Part shown: piece by piece, positions 45,564-56,443 of the stretch
Position numbering within the stretch: position 1 is the first letter of the stretch
Layout of the letters: every line of letters starts with the position of its first letter
Assembly: GCA_033297075.1 (NCBI GenBank)
Contig: MU858086.1
Location: 62,001 to 126,000 of the forward strand
Source: Rhypophila decipiens
Lineage: Eukaryota; Ascomycota; Sordariomycetes; Sordariales; Naviculisporaceae
DNA: 64,000 nt
Reading direction: 5' to 3'
Position numbers and translations under genes: made by a program
Notes under the pieces: generated by a model
Told to the model about the DNA's origin: nothing
Database searches by the model: none
What the model saw: only the letters and a program-made list of their open reading frames with translations

Positions 45564-48500
45564 TCGTGACTCGGTTAGACCTTCCTCTCTCTCATCCAGC
45601 AGCCCCTTTTCGGTTGGTTTCTCAAATTGTTGAAACCGCTAGTGTTGAACCTCTTGAACGACAGTCGTGTTGATGGGCCATGGTTGCTGATCAGCAAAAC
45701 GTGGTGGGAGCCATATTATGGCTTTTTAATGCCTTGGTAGATGGTGACGTGTGGGTGCTGAGGTTGATGTGTTGATGTGAGCTTTGGCGGATCGTGAACC
45801 CCAAAAAGTTGAGATGAACGAGAGTGGGAACTGGATATTTGTGGACAATCGCCTCTAGATATTAATTGAGGATTTGGAGGGCACTATCGGATGAAACAGA
45901 GGTGGGCAATTGACGACATTTGAAAGAGAGAAAAAGACTGACGAAATGGGTCCCAAAAGCTTCAAAAACGACCAAGAGTGGGAAAAAAAACTCGCCCGTT
46001 GGCAAGCATCCGCCCGCGAGACAATGCTGCCTTTTTGCTTCTTACCCGCCCAGCCTTGGCCATCCTGTTGGTAATCCCCCAAGGAGTCCCCAAGAATCTT
46101 GGGTGATCTTGGCGTCGGGCTTGGCAATGTGAAATTGCGCGTTTGTCGACCCGCTGTCCATGATTGATTGAGTGAGTTCCAGGCCCTTGATCTTGGCGGA
46201 TTGCCTCTGCGCTTTAAAGTGCGGATGGGCTTGGCTTGGCTTGGGCACTTGGTGTGGTTTTGGTTTTTGGTTTTTGCTGGTCAGACAGCGAGGTCAGTTG
46301 GACAGTGCTGGGGACTGGATTCACTGACAGTGATTCACTGCCCGGCTGCAAGGGATGTTGATGTTTCAGAAACCAGCTGGCAGGTGCTGGCAAATGGGGC
46401 ACCCCGGCCCGCAGTGCTGGTCAGTTTTATGGCGAAGTTTGCTTTCCCCTCTTCTCTGGGCATTGTCTGGGCAAAAATTCGGTCTTTTTGGCATCGCTTT
46501 CTTCTTTCAGCAGGGCGAGCACCAGCGCCGTCTTCCCACATGCAGCAGGTGCCCAGAAGGTGCGCCCCCAAGCCGACCGGAAACCGGTACCGGTCGGAAC
46601 AACACAAGCCCTTGGCCGAGTCAGATATTTTCCCGGTTCTCCTTGGCCTTACATAATCTACCGTGACCTCCAACGAGCTGCTTCCCTCAAGGTGCTCACA
46701 AGAAATCCTCCCAGCTCCATTGCCCCGTGTCCAGTCCGATGCGGAGTCTTTTCACCTTGGCGCGAACCTTGGGCAAACTTGGCCGCCAACTTTCAGTGGT
46801 TATCAGGGACCTCAGCGCCCTCTTGGCCCTCGACTTGGAACCTGCCTGACCGATTCTCATCAATTTCCATCACGAGTTCCAAGCCAAACCAAATGAACCA
46901 ACAGCAAACAATCCTCTGTCGCCTGGCGCCGCTGGGTTCGAAAATCCGAATGTTCGCCAAGTCGGGTCGCACAGAATATCAAACGCCAGGAATCCAACGA
47001 CAGCGACTTTTGAGCGGCACGGCCTTTTCGCCCAGACGGCCCAGACAGCTCCAAACGGGGGAGCCAGCAGCAACAACAGACGACTGAAAATTCCTCGCTA
47101 TCTTCGCTATTCTTGGTTGGCCAACCGAAGGGCCTGGCGCCGCTGGCGGTCTGCTGTGGAATCGTCGCCGAGCCTCCAGTGGGAGGATTTAGGACCTCTT
47201 GTCAGGCTCTTGCCTCGTCAGTCTCTTGTCACTGGGCTCACGGCAGTCCTTGGCGGTTGGCGCTGATCAGTAAACCAACCCGGTGAGCTGCAAGCACCGC
47301 ATCAAGGCGCGGTTGCCAAGTGTGATGGACGGACAACAGTGAGTTGTGTAACAGACTCCCGATGATCACATTTTCTTTTCCTTGCCTTCTTTTTCTGCCC
47401 AGAGACATCAGCATCTTGAAACACGTGCACACCCATCACGCGCATTTGGCATATTAGGGAATCGGGCATTCGACAGAGATATCCAAGTGCGCAACGCCGT
47501 TTTAAGTCTTTTGCCTAGGTCAATCTCCGAGTCTCCGACCTGTCGTTCAGTTCCGCACTCCGATCTCCGGATCGGCGCCCTTGGCTTCCGGAGTGTTGCA
47601 CTGTTATCTCTGTCATCTACGGGTTACGGATACATCTGCACTCAAGACGGAATACGGCACACAATACGGGGTACCGGGTATCCGTACGAAATTGGACTTT
47701 GACCCAAGACACATGCCGCGGAGGTTCTTCTTCCACATGGCTCGGCCAAGACATTTGAGCCGCCGCCCAAGAGCGTGTCTCAACGGGTCTCAGTGATCAG
47801 ACACTGGCAGCCAGCTGGCTGCCTAGCCCGCGGCAGCCGCCATGGTCGCGGCGTCCAATCGGCCAAGGATCCGGTGAATGTCACCTCCTCGGTCATGACG
47901 ACACAACCTGCGGGCTTGTCCATACAAGATCCAGACGGGTCGGCATTGATGATGGTGGAAACGTGATGTCAAGACTGACTTGCAATGAACCACGTCCATG
48001 GTTATGCAAATCTTTGATATCCATCTTTGCTGATCTGATGTAATTGCACAGAGTACCAAGACTGTGCGTTGGTTGCTCCGTCCGGCGGAGTCGGCGGACC
48101 TGTTCAGGGGCTTTTGTTTACTTGTCAGATACACATACACACCGGCATTGCTTAGATGAACAGAGGGTCATGTCCATCCATAAATTTACAGATTTGACGT
48201 TCGTACTGCGGTAGATTCTGAGCCACCTACGGTGTTGCCGCAACTTGCAAAAACCACCGTTCAGTACCTCTCGCAGAGCTCAGCTCAACCATCAAAGTCT
48301 CGGCAAGGGAAAAAAAGACTTGGAATCTGTACAGTGGCAATCGCCATCAGTCTTGTAACCAGGCAATATAAGCAAGTCATCGAGACAATGTCGGGACACA
48401 GGCTCTCGTCATTCGTCTACCCCACACCATCATGGTCATCGAACCTTTCAACACTCCGCCTCTCGTTCCAGAGCTTACACACAGTGCGCATTCACGGTAT

Positions 48501-48878
48501 ATAAGCACTCCTCTGAGCATTATTTTCAACAGCGAGGGGAATACCGGGGACCGTTGGGCCGATGGCCTAGCTGTTAACCTGCCCCTCGCTGGCGACCGCC
48601 GCCCGTCCACCGCCCCGGAGCTCTCAAGAGCTCGTTGGTTCGACCCAATCTCGAGCCCCGTTCCCGCCCATTCTTCTCTTGTTAAAAAGTCGTAGGAGGC
48701 TTTTTCGTAAGGGTCCCCAGAAGGGGATCCTAGCCTTTTGCTTTTTGGTCTAATTGATCTTTTCAAAATCTCAGTAATGCAGGAGAGACGAGTAACTAGG
48801 AAGCATAGCAGCAGCAGCAGCAGCAATGCGATGATACAATTTTTTTTTGGAATTCAGAGATATGCCTTCAGTCCACCT
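45564..48878. other. Long gene-free stretch
   Basis: About 3.3 kb. Overlapping open frames at 46.1-47.1 kb are low-quality. GGCTT repeats occur near 46230, and an (AGC)6 microsatellite near 48809-48827 followed by a T9 run. No splice-supported gene, tRNA or transposon. Confidence 0.45.
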
Positions 48879-50201
48879 TCAACTTTTGGCAATGACTCTC
48901 CCCTTGACGATCCCCCCAGTCTCGTACACAACCAGCAGCTTGTCGTCATCTAAGCTCATCACCCCAGGCCAAAGCGAACTTGTATCCTGGCCAGGAGCCG
49001 GTGCAGGAACAATGCCATTCCCATCTCCACTTCCGGCCTCTGCAAATGCCGTCCCCGAAGAGCTAACATCTCTCGGCTGTCCAGCTTCCCTCCAAACAAT
49101 CCGGCCGGACTCATCCGGACGTCCCCCGAACAACACCTTGATTTTGGCTCCCAAAGGCCATCTGCTCATACCCTCGCCAACTTCCCCAACTTGGAACTCG
49201 ACCCCAAATTCATCGTCCTCATCCGTCATAAAGACGACCGCAATCTCACCATCAGCAAAACTGGCAGCCTGTGGCGAACCCGCATTTCTCATCCGTTTTC
49301 TGTTATGGGTCGGAACATACACGCTTTGTCTCGACCCCCAATTCAACCCATCATCACAACTAACTAAACACTCCACCACAAAGTTTCCTTTCCCGCGTGT
49401 AGTTTCCAGCACCATAACAAGCACCTCTCTTCCCTGACTATCCATCGTCTCTGCAATCCCTACCATTCCGTCTCTTAATCTGCCGTTTTCATCACCTTGT
49501 CCCTCAGAGGTATCGAAGCCCGTCACCGGCACCGGAGCCTCCCAGCTCCGACCCCAGTCCCGACTAACAGTCAAAAACGTATCCTGGTCATCAGACCCCA
49601 ACTCACCACTATAGAACAATTGCAATTCCCCCGGTCGGGATTTGCTCAATCTCAGAAACGGCTCCCATAGTCCACATGGCGGGGAGGACTCGACTGCTTG
49701 GCCAACAAAATCCCATTTCCGGCCGTTATCGAGGGATTGGCATATTGTGATTCTGTGATGGGTGTATTTGCTTTCAGAATCTGGCGCAAAGTCGTGGTTT
49801 CGAAAGGCTGCCAGAATAGGCTGTACAGCTTCACCGTCACCCTCCATCAAGCCGAGAGGTTTTGGAAGCTGCAACAAGAACATGTTGTCAATATCGCCCG
49901 TCGAGGAGGTGACCTCCCCGTGGGGGGTAAAAGTCTTTCCGTCGTCGATGCTCCGCGCGATTTTGAGCGAGCGGTTCGGTGGGCTTCCCGGGGCAGCTTC
50001 GTCAAAATGTGTGAATGCGAACAGGATTGAGCCATCGGATAGGCGCGTCAATCGGGGATATGTCCCCGGCAGCGGGTGGACAAAGTGGTCCTTTGAGGAG
50101 ATGTGAAAGGTTGGTTTGGCAGCATCCTTTTGTCGGTCTTCTGGGTCGGCGCGGAGGCCCAGGTTGGCCGTGACTCGGTCGATGAGGTCTTGTACTGTCA
50201 T
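48879..50201 (-). CDS. BNR/Asp-box repeat protein, sialidase-fold (GH93-like)
   Basis: One exon, 440 residues, from MTVQDLIDRVTANL. Four Asp boxes (S-x-D-x-G-x-x-W/F) mark a six-bladed propeller: SIDDGKTF, SLDNGRKW, SRDWGRSW, SCDDGLNW. Other blocks, TYPRLTRLSDGSILFAF, GDIDNMFLLQL, LAAFRNHD, GLWEPFLRL, RNAGSPQ and SLWPGVM, resemble fungal GH93 exo-arabinanase-type proteins as I remember them. No signal peptide is visible, so it may be cytosolic or released otherwise; the ORF continues 26 codons upstream without one either. Exact substrate unknown. The coding strand is C-rich in its first part and G-rich in its last. Confidence 0.8.
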   Translation of the reverse strand: MTVQDLIDRVTANLGLRADPEDRQKDAAKPTFHISSKDHFVHPLPGTYPRLTRLSDGSILFAFTHFDEAAPGSPPNRSLKIARSIDDGKTFTPHGEVTSSTGDIDNMFLLQLPKPLGLMEGDGEAVQPILAAFRNHDFAPDSESKYTHHRITICQSLDNGRKWDFVGQAVESSPPCGLWEPFLRLSKSRPGELQLFYSGELGSDDQDTFLTVSRDWGRSWEAPVPVTGFDTSEGQGDENGRLRDGMVGIAETMDSQGREVLVMVLETTRGKGNFVVECLVSCDDGLNWGSRQSVYVPTHNRKRMRNAGSPQAASFADGEIAVVFMTDEDDEFGVEFQVGEVGEGMSRWPLGAKIKVLFGGRPDESGRIVWREAGQPRDVSSSGTAFAEAGSGDGNGIVPAPAPGQDTSSLWPGVMSLDDDKLLVVYETGGIVKGRVIAKS

Positions 50202-51391
50202 GATCGAGTAGATGTCGAGTAGATGTATAGTGAGCTTCGAGTGATTGAATGTGTTTGGCTTCACCGAGTGGTTGAGCAACTGTCGGTGTCACGGTTGCGT
50301 GAGTCGAGGTGAAAAGGAGCAAGAGGAGAAAGAAGCAAAGGAACGAGGCAGTAATCACTGGTGGGAGACTTGGGAAGATAAGACTGTTGTTCCAAACGAA
50401 TGAATGCACGAATGACACAGACTCGACATCTTGGGACGATGCACAAATTCTGTGCGAGGAAAGACAAATGATTGAAATGATGCGGTTACCGATCTCCAGT
50501 GAGGGACTTGAGTGTCTCATCTAATTCGTGACCCTTCCTGCATCGAACTAATGTAGGGCCAGCGAGACGTGTGAGCATGCCGGCATTTTAGACGTCATTG
50601 TGTTGTACTTTACCGGACCGTGTTGCATGTTTCAGCAGGTCCAGTGCGACTGCCTCGTGGGTCTGTTTTTGCAACTGTCAAAAAGTCGTTTGTCTCAATT
50701 GTGTAGTACGTGAGTGTGAGGCGGAACATGAAATATGCCTGAGAGGCAAGGCACGCAATACCGAAAGGCAGGAATCAGAAAATGGTGGCAACCCATACAA
50801 CCATAGGGAATGAAGCGGGAAATCGGTAAGATTCGATCGGATCGGACCGGGTCTTCGCCAATCGCCATACAGTGTACCCTTGAAGACCTGCAAGTTAATC
50901 CTGTTTCGACATCTTTAGTAACACCTTAGGGCTAGTCCTATGATGACCAACAAATAATGTTGGCCCCGAGCTTAATTTGACGACATGTTGACATCCTTGC
51001 AGCGAGTCTGTTTCGGCTTGGCGGAGGACATTGAGTCAACAGCGGTTCAACTGGGCCAAAAGGCCTCATATTCTTGAGTACGACATGCCGGCCCGGTCCC
51101 AGCGATGATGGTTCAATATTCGGTCGGAGAATCAGCAAAACGTGGTCATAGGCTGCCAGTGTTGATTTACGGATACTATTGTTGAGGGAAGAAAGCTACC
51201 AGAATTTGAACGAGGGCAAGTCAGTGTGACAGGCGGTTGGAACAACGAAAACTGACTGCAGACGACTACCGATACGATGGGAAATCAGAGAATGAATGGT
51301 CAAAGATAGACGGCAGAAAAAAAAGAACAAGCCGCCCCCAAACAAGCAAATTACCAACAGAAAGAAATAAAGAAAAACAAGGTCGAAATTA
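50202..51391. other. Intergenic, no gene seen
   Basis: About 1.2 kb, both neighbours on the minus strand. No supported open frame. Confidence 0.5.
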
Positions 51392-52561
51392 TCACCTGCG
51401 ATCCTTGTTGCCACCCTTCTTGTGGCCCTTTCCCTTCCCGCTATTGCCATTTCCAGACCTCTTGCCAGTAGGAGACTTGTCACGCTTCGAGCCAGATGTC
51501 GAGCCAGATTTCGCCGAGCCAGTGCTTGCCCTGCCAGGACTGTGCTGAGGAGAGCGGCACTGCAGGGAGGCCAGCTCCTCGGCTGTAAGCCATCCCCGAG
51601 CAAAGGCTTCCTCCCGCGTGATGAGCTTGTTCTCGTCCGTGAAGTACAAGAACTGGTGGATATCATCGCACTTGCACGTGTTGGGGTTATGCCTTTTAAG
51701 CTGCCTGAGCAACGAGTCCCTTTCCATTTCCAGCCTTTGATGCTCTCTCCTGCACTCCTCATTGATCCCGCCCATTAACCTTGCCTTCTCCCTGGTATAT
51801 ATCTCGCCCCATGAATGCTTCTCCCGATACTTTTGAAGGGATTTCTTTTGGGCTTCCTTTTTACTGGCTTCGTCTTGTTCTCTCACGGTCTTGTCTGCTA
51901 TACGCCTTGCCTCTTGGTCAATGTTCTTTTCCGCTTGTTGGTATTCAAGTTGGGTTGGCTCCTCTGTCGAGACGGGCGCCGGAGCTGGCAGGTTCTGCGT
52001 ATTGATTGGCGCCGAGTAGTTTGGCATGGAGTCATCGTCATCGTCATCCTCGAAGTTTATTGTTGGCGCCACGTCTTCACCCGGTCTGACAGAGCCCGTC
52101 GTGAATATGTCGGAGCTATATTGGTCTCCCGCCTGATGGCGACTCGTCCATTGGCTGTCTGGCATCATGTATTGAACACTCGATTGAAAACTATAACTCG
52201 ACCCCGGTGCCGCTGGCGTCGTGGGCCGTTGGAACGAGTTTTCCGAGGAATATGCTGCCTGGCTGGATCCGTAGTCCGCTTGGCCACCATAGACCGATTG
52301 CTGCCATGCAGTCTGGTCTTGGGAGTACTGCGGTGACGAATACTGGGCTGAAGTCTGGTAACTCTGTTGAGCTTGGGGCTCGTAGCTTCCGGTGGGATAA
52401 AACGTGTCTGCTGTTTGCGTGTATGCGGTGTAATCATATCCCGAATATGCTCCGGCTTCTTGGCTGAGATACTCATAGCCATCATCCCCATAGGAGTTGT
52501 CTTGGTCAGAGGGCTCCTCCTCGCCAGTGGGATTGTTGCCGCCTTGGCCCGAATAAGCCAT
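51392..52561 (-). CDS. Prion-like Y/Q/S-rich protein with charged helix and basic tail
   Basis: Single exon, 389 residues, starting MAYSGQGGNNPTGEEE. Residues about 20-150 are rich in Y, S, Q and G with little charge (QQSYQTSAQYSSPQYSQDQT), the composition of prion-like/FUS-type domains. Then an Asp run (DDDDDD), a long charged helix (EKNIDQEARRIADKTVREQDE...) and a short Cys/His-containing segment (CKCDDIHQFLYF). The last 50 residues are S/G/K/R-rich (GKGKGHKKGGNKDRR). No RRM or other RNA-binding fold seen, but RNA association or condensate formation is a reasonable hypothesis. Codon use and length support a real gene. Confidence 0.75.
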   Translation of the reverse strand: MAYSGQGGNNPTGEEEPSDQDNSYGDDGYEYLSQEAGAYSGYDYTAYTQTADTFYPTGSYEPQAQQSYQTSAQYSSPQYSQDQTAWQQSVYGGQADYGSSQAAYSSENSFQRPTTPAAPGSSYSFQSSVQYMMPDSQWTSRHQAGDQYSSDIFTTGSVRPGEDVAPTINFEDDDDDDSMPNYSAPINTQNLPAPAPVSTEEPTQLEYQQAEKNIDQEARRIADKTVREQDEASKKEAQKKSLQKYREKHSWGEIYTREKARLMGGINEECRREHQRLEMERDSLLRQLKRHNPNTCKCDDIHQFLYFTDENKLITREEAFARGWLTAEELASLQCRSPQHSPGRASTGSAKSGSTSGSKRDKSPTGKRSGNGNSGKGKGHKKGGNKDRR

Positions 52562-55500
52562 GACTTGGCTTGTAGTTATATCAGGGAAGCTTATACAAGA
52601 CGTGTTGATGGATGCCCTGGAAGCTGTGAGGATGTGCCGATGTGGTGCGAGGATGAGAAACCAAGTCGAGAACCTGAAGCAACGAGACGTGGAGGATTAT
52701 AATTTATACCAAGTTCCGTTCTCTGGGGAGGCGACATCTCGAGTGATGCCTAGATTTGCGAAAACAGAGATCGTCTGGGGGGCGAGCAGTTGGCATGACC
52801 CCTTTGAAGGGACACTATAACTCAAACTCTGGTTGGCAGCAAATACACAAAGAGGATAAAGAATTCCTCCTACCTTGGCCGAGATGAGTTTGCCAACCTC
52901 AATAGTTGGTGCGCGCGACGGAGCCAACTGGCATTGCCATGGCGATGGGGTCATCCGCCGATGAGGAGACTCAGAAGGACAAAGGCTTCTGATCTCGAGA
53001 CGAGTGGAATCGTGAAGGCGGCAAGACTGCTGACAGAGGAAGGTTGTTATTGAACACAGAACAAAGGGCTGGCCAAATTGGGAAGGCAAGGATCCAAGAT
53101 ACTTTGGGCTTCACAAGATGGATCATCACGGCCAAGGTCGTGTGCCATTGGCACGAAGCGTCCAAGATGCATCATGTCGGGACTTGTCAGCGTCTTTCCG
53201 TCTTGTTTTGGACTCGTCCTGCTTCCTGATGTCTCGGAAAGATGATAGAATCTGAGCCCGTAGCCAACTGATATGGACTCTCATATTTCCATGAAGAAAT
53301 GAAACCGAACTCGAGAATGGCTGCTCAGCTGCGAATGCAGGCTCTGGCCCGACGCGACCGGTCGCCAACATAGGAACTGCTAATATGCGATGCCGACCAA
53401 CAGTATTGGGTTGACAGACAGGTGCTCAGGTAACGGACCGGTGCGAAGCCTGAGGTGCCTCGAACCAAGTGGAAAATAAACAGGCTTGGCCCCCGACTTT
53501 GAAAGGCAAAAATACCTGGCGATGATATGGCAGAAACCCAACATCGAGGCTGAACAGGCGAGTTGGCCAACCAGCACAGATGTGATAGATTAACAGCAAT
53601 GCGGTTACAGCATGACGACTGCAGCAAAGTTGGATTTGAATGATCAACTACTAGTAGCTTGGCGATGTCGGCCAGTGCAAGAATTCCGTTTGACATTTGA
53701 TGACGAAGGAATGATAAAGTAGGAGTCCCCGTTACCTGGTTGGCTGGCCGGCTCATTGAACCTCATTTTTATTGGAATATCCTTCAGGTCCGAGGACTTT
53801 CAAAACCGTACAAGTGGGGGATCAGCTGCAATATTCTGATTTGGACCATGCCGCCCAGACCATGCGCCGTGCCGCTGCGGAGACCTGAACGGAAGCGGAA
53901 AAGCCGACGATGAGTAAAGTATCCGCCAGCCCTAGGCCTCTGAACTGCCCCGCAGAAAGGGAGATGGGGGACGGAAATGGGGGAGTAGGGGGTCGAGTCA
54001 GGCTTCGGTGCTGCGTTGTGAAGAAGTAATCTTCTCGCCCAAAATATGACAGACCACTAAGCCTTTGACGATGGGAGCAAACACGGAGTAACCTTTGGGC
54101 GATACGTAGTCAGCAAGGTCTTTGCATGAGGTAATAAAGACTGGGGGACAGTTCCAATACTTGGCCTTGACGCCCCCCCTCCATCATGAATCCACGCATA
54201 TTCGTTCGGATGCAGCACCCCTCTGGGAGGGCCTTCAAGTCCAACAGTGCGTGCTACCCGAGACCTATGTCGATTTGGCCAAGGACACTCTGTTTCTGAA
54301 CGTCTGTCAACAGGTCAGGAGCGCTGTGGGTATCTCGGGCGAGAGAAGGTTGGAAATCGGGCTGCGCCGAGGGTCCGTGCGATGGAGAATTTGCTAAGAG
54401 AATGTGTTTAGTTGATGACGCACAGCACTGAGACTAGCAACTTGTAGAGGGTACGGAGATAACAATCAGTAGCTGGCCGCTCCTGAAGATGGATGGTCGG
54501 GCGTTTTGTCCAGATCCATCGTCTCTGGTGCTGAAGAGATGGCCCGGGAAGTACTGGCCACACTGGACGTAATAGGTTAACCTATTAGGTGATGGCGAAA
54601 GAACTGAGGGAAAGATACAGGAAAGAGGGAGTGTCGCGAGTGGTCAAGTGACTCAAGTCGGGGAAGGGGAAAGCGGCAAGGTGTGTTGCACCGACAGCAG
54701 TGAGAACCGTCTTTGGCCGATTTGGCGAAAGAACCTTTTGACTTGATCGTGAAGCAATGATCTGAATCTGGTAGGCACACAAGGCCAATGAGAGAGAACT
54801 TCTCAGATAGTTTCATGACCATCGAAAGAAAGCGGCTCGACTTATATACTCACTTTGCCAGCTCTATTTCAACAGACTCGGTCGATTCACTTTGCTTTCG
54901 CACCGTCATGCGAACGTCACGGTGCTATGGGCTCAAGAGCCAGTGCAATTTGCCGTAAAAGGAAGTTGAGACCGACAGACAAGGATCAAAACATGGTTTC
55001 TTGCTGGTACATGTACCAACTCAGCGGGGTGAGCGGCAAAGATGATGTATCATGTGGAAGGGAGAGTCGAAGGCGGCCCAAGAGGGTGAGAGAACCAACT
55101 TTACCTACCGCTAGTCTAGTAGCAGGGGGCAAGGAGGTTGGGCTAGCCCTCGATGGCATGGTTCCAAATGGGCGGACAGGCCCAGTTGGGAATTTTCAAT
55201 TCACTGATCGGTTTGTGGTGCGCACTCCACACCAACAATTTTCCCGCCTTCTCTTCAAAGCTACTGTGAAGTTGTGACTGGCTCAACAAATCCAATTTCT
55301 CCTTCCATTATTGCCTCGTTGGCTTGATCCATGTGCACCAAAACAGGGGTTGGCAATAAGTCCATCCATTCTTTGATGACGAAGCCATGTGGAATGTCCA
55401 CCATCAGTGGCAACATTGAAAGAGCAAACGAGGGTGGTGATGAGTTCACGATGGGTCGGAGCCGAAGTTCCGAGTTCGTGATGGAAAGTGTTCCCGTCCA

Positions 55501-56432
55501 CCATCGGGACAGATGGGCTGACCGTCAAAGGCTCTTGCCATATACCTGGCCGGAGAAACAGTTAAAGTCGAATAGGGAAAGAAGTGCCTAGAACGGCGGA
55601 GCAGCAAATAGGCCTTGGGTCTGGAACCTCAAAGCTTATGAATTACGGTCTGGATGAACATCACCGGATCAGGTGGACTGATTCCATTCTGTGTCGTCCC
55701 TTGCAAGAGGCTGTGCGGTGCTCGCCGGAAAAACAACACTCCGTCTACTTGGGTACTTTGTCATGAAAACCCGGACACATGGTCTGCCTTACATCCACTT
55801 TTGGATTTATCCACTTCCCGGGTTGGACTCCGAGATTTGGGCCCCGAAAGCCGCTCGCCACTGACATTTCCTCGGCTCGTTACCCGGCTTGTCGCCACTG
55901 ACAGCTGATAATCCGGGGTTCAGACTGACATTGGTCTTCTGTTTGATCACATCTCGATTTTCAAAAGATGTTCAACTCTGTGTGACCATGGTCTTGCATG
56001 GCTTGCTGCAGCTAAGCCGATCACTTGTGGTCGAATCGCGGCCAACAGGAGCCGCGAAGCCGGAGACGAGTCCAGACGCAGCGGCGATAAGGCATACATG
56101 GTCCTTATTTTGCTGTGCTACCAATCACTGACAGCAATGTCAGGTTCTTTGGACAATATCCAGATACAGAAATCACAATCACCGCTGACAAATAGTGCAC
56201 GGCGGATTAAACACTCCTCTCCAATGGCCACTCTCTCCTGTCACTGTGCCATCCACACATTCAGACAACCTTGATGGTTCAACAAGCCTCCTTGCCCAAT
56301 AGGCAGCCCCTGATCGCCAGTCCACATGCAGCATGTCCCGCATTTCTAAATTCTAGCTGGGGACGGTGACGGAGGCCACAAGAAAAGTTCCCGAATGAAT
56401 AAAACACGGTCTGAGGCTTTCCCCCGTCTGCC
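52562..56432. other. Long gene-free stretch
   Basis: About 3.9 kb, the longest gap in the window. Small open frames on both strands show no motif or splice extension. A G-rich tract at 53959-53992 could form a quadruplex. No tRNA, rRNA or transposon recognised. Confidence 0.45.
53959..53992 (+). other. Potential G-quadruplex tract
   Basis: Four G runs (GGG, then three GGGGG) separated by 4, 8 and 4 nt. Confidence 0.55.
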
Positions 56433-56443
56433 TCAGACCGTGT
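56404..56443. repeat. Perfect 14-bp inverted repeat over the stop codon
   Basis: ACACGGTCTGAGGC (56404-56417) and its exact complement GCCTCAGACCGTGT (56430-56443) are separated by 12 nt. The right arm contains the last codons and the TGA stop (56433-56435) of the minus-strand dioxygenase-like gene; the left arm is in its 3' UTR. Confidence 0.9.

Noticed and set aside
46168..47087. Two overlapping plus-strand open frames of 162 and 199 codons
   Set aside because: No splice support, no motif, Trp/Pro/Ser-rich composition, overlap in different frames.
48580..48680. tRNA-like phrase GGTTCGACC
   Set aside because: No cloverleaf can be folded upstream; no A box at the right distance.
48807..48828. 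(AGC)6 repeat as coding polyglutamine
   Set aside because: It lies outside any supported exon; treated as an intergenic microsatellite.
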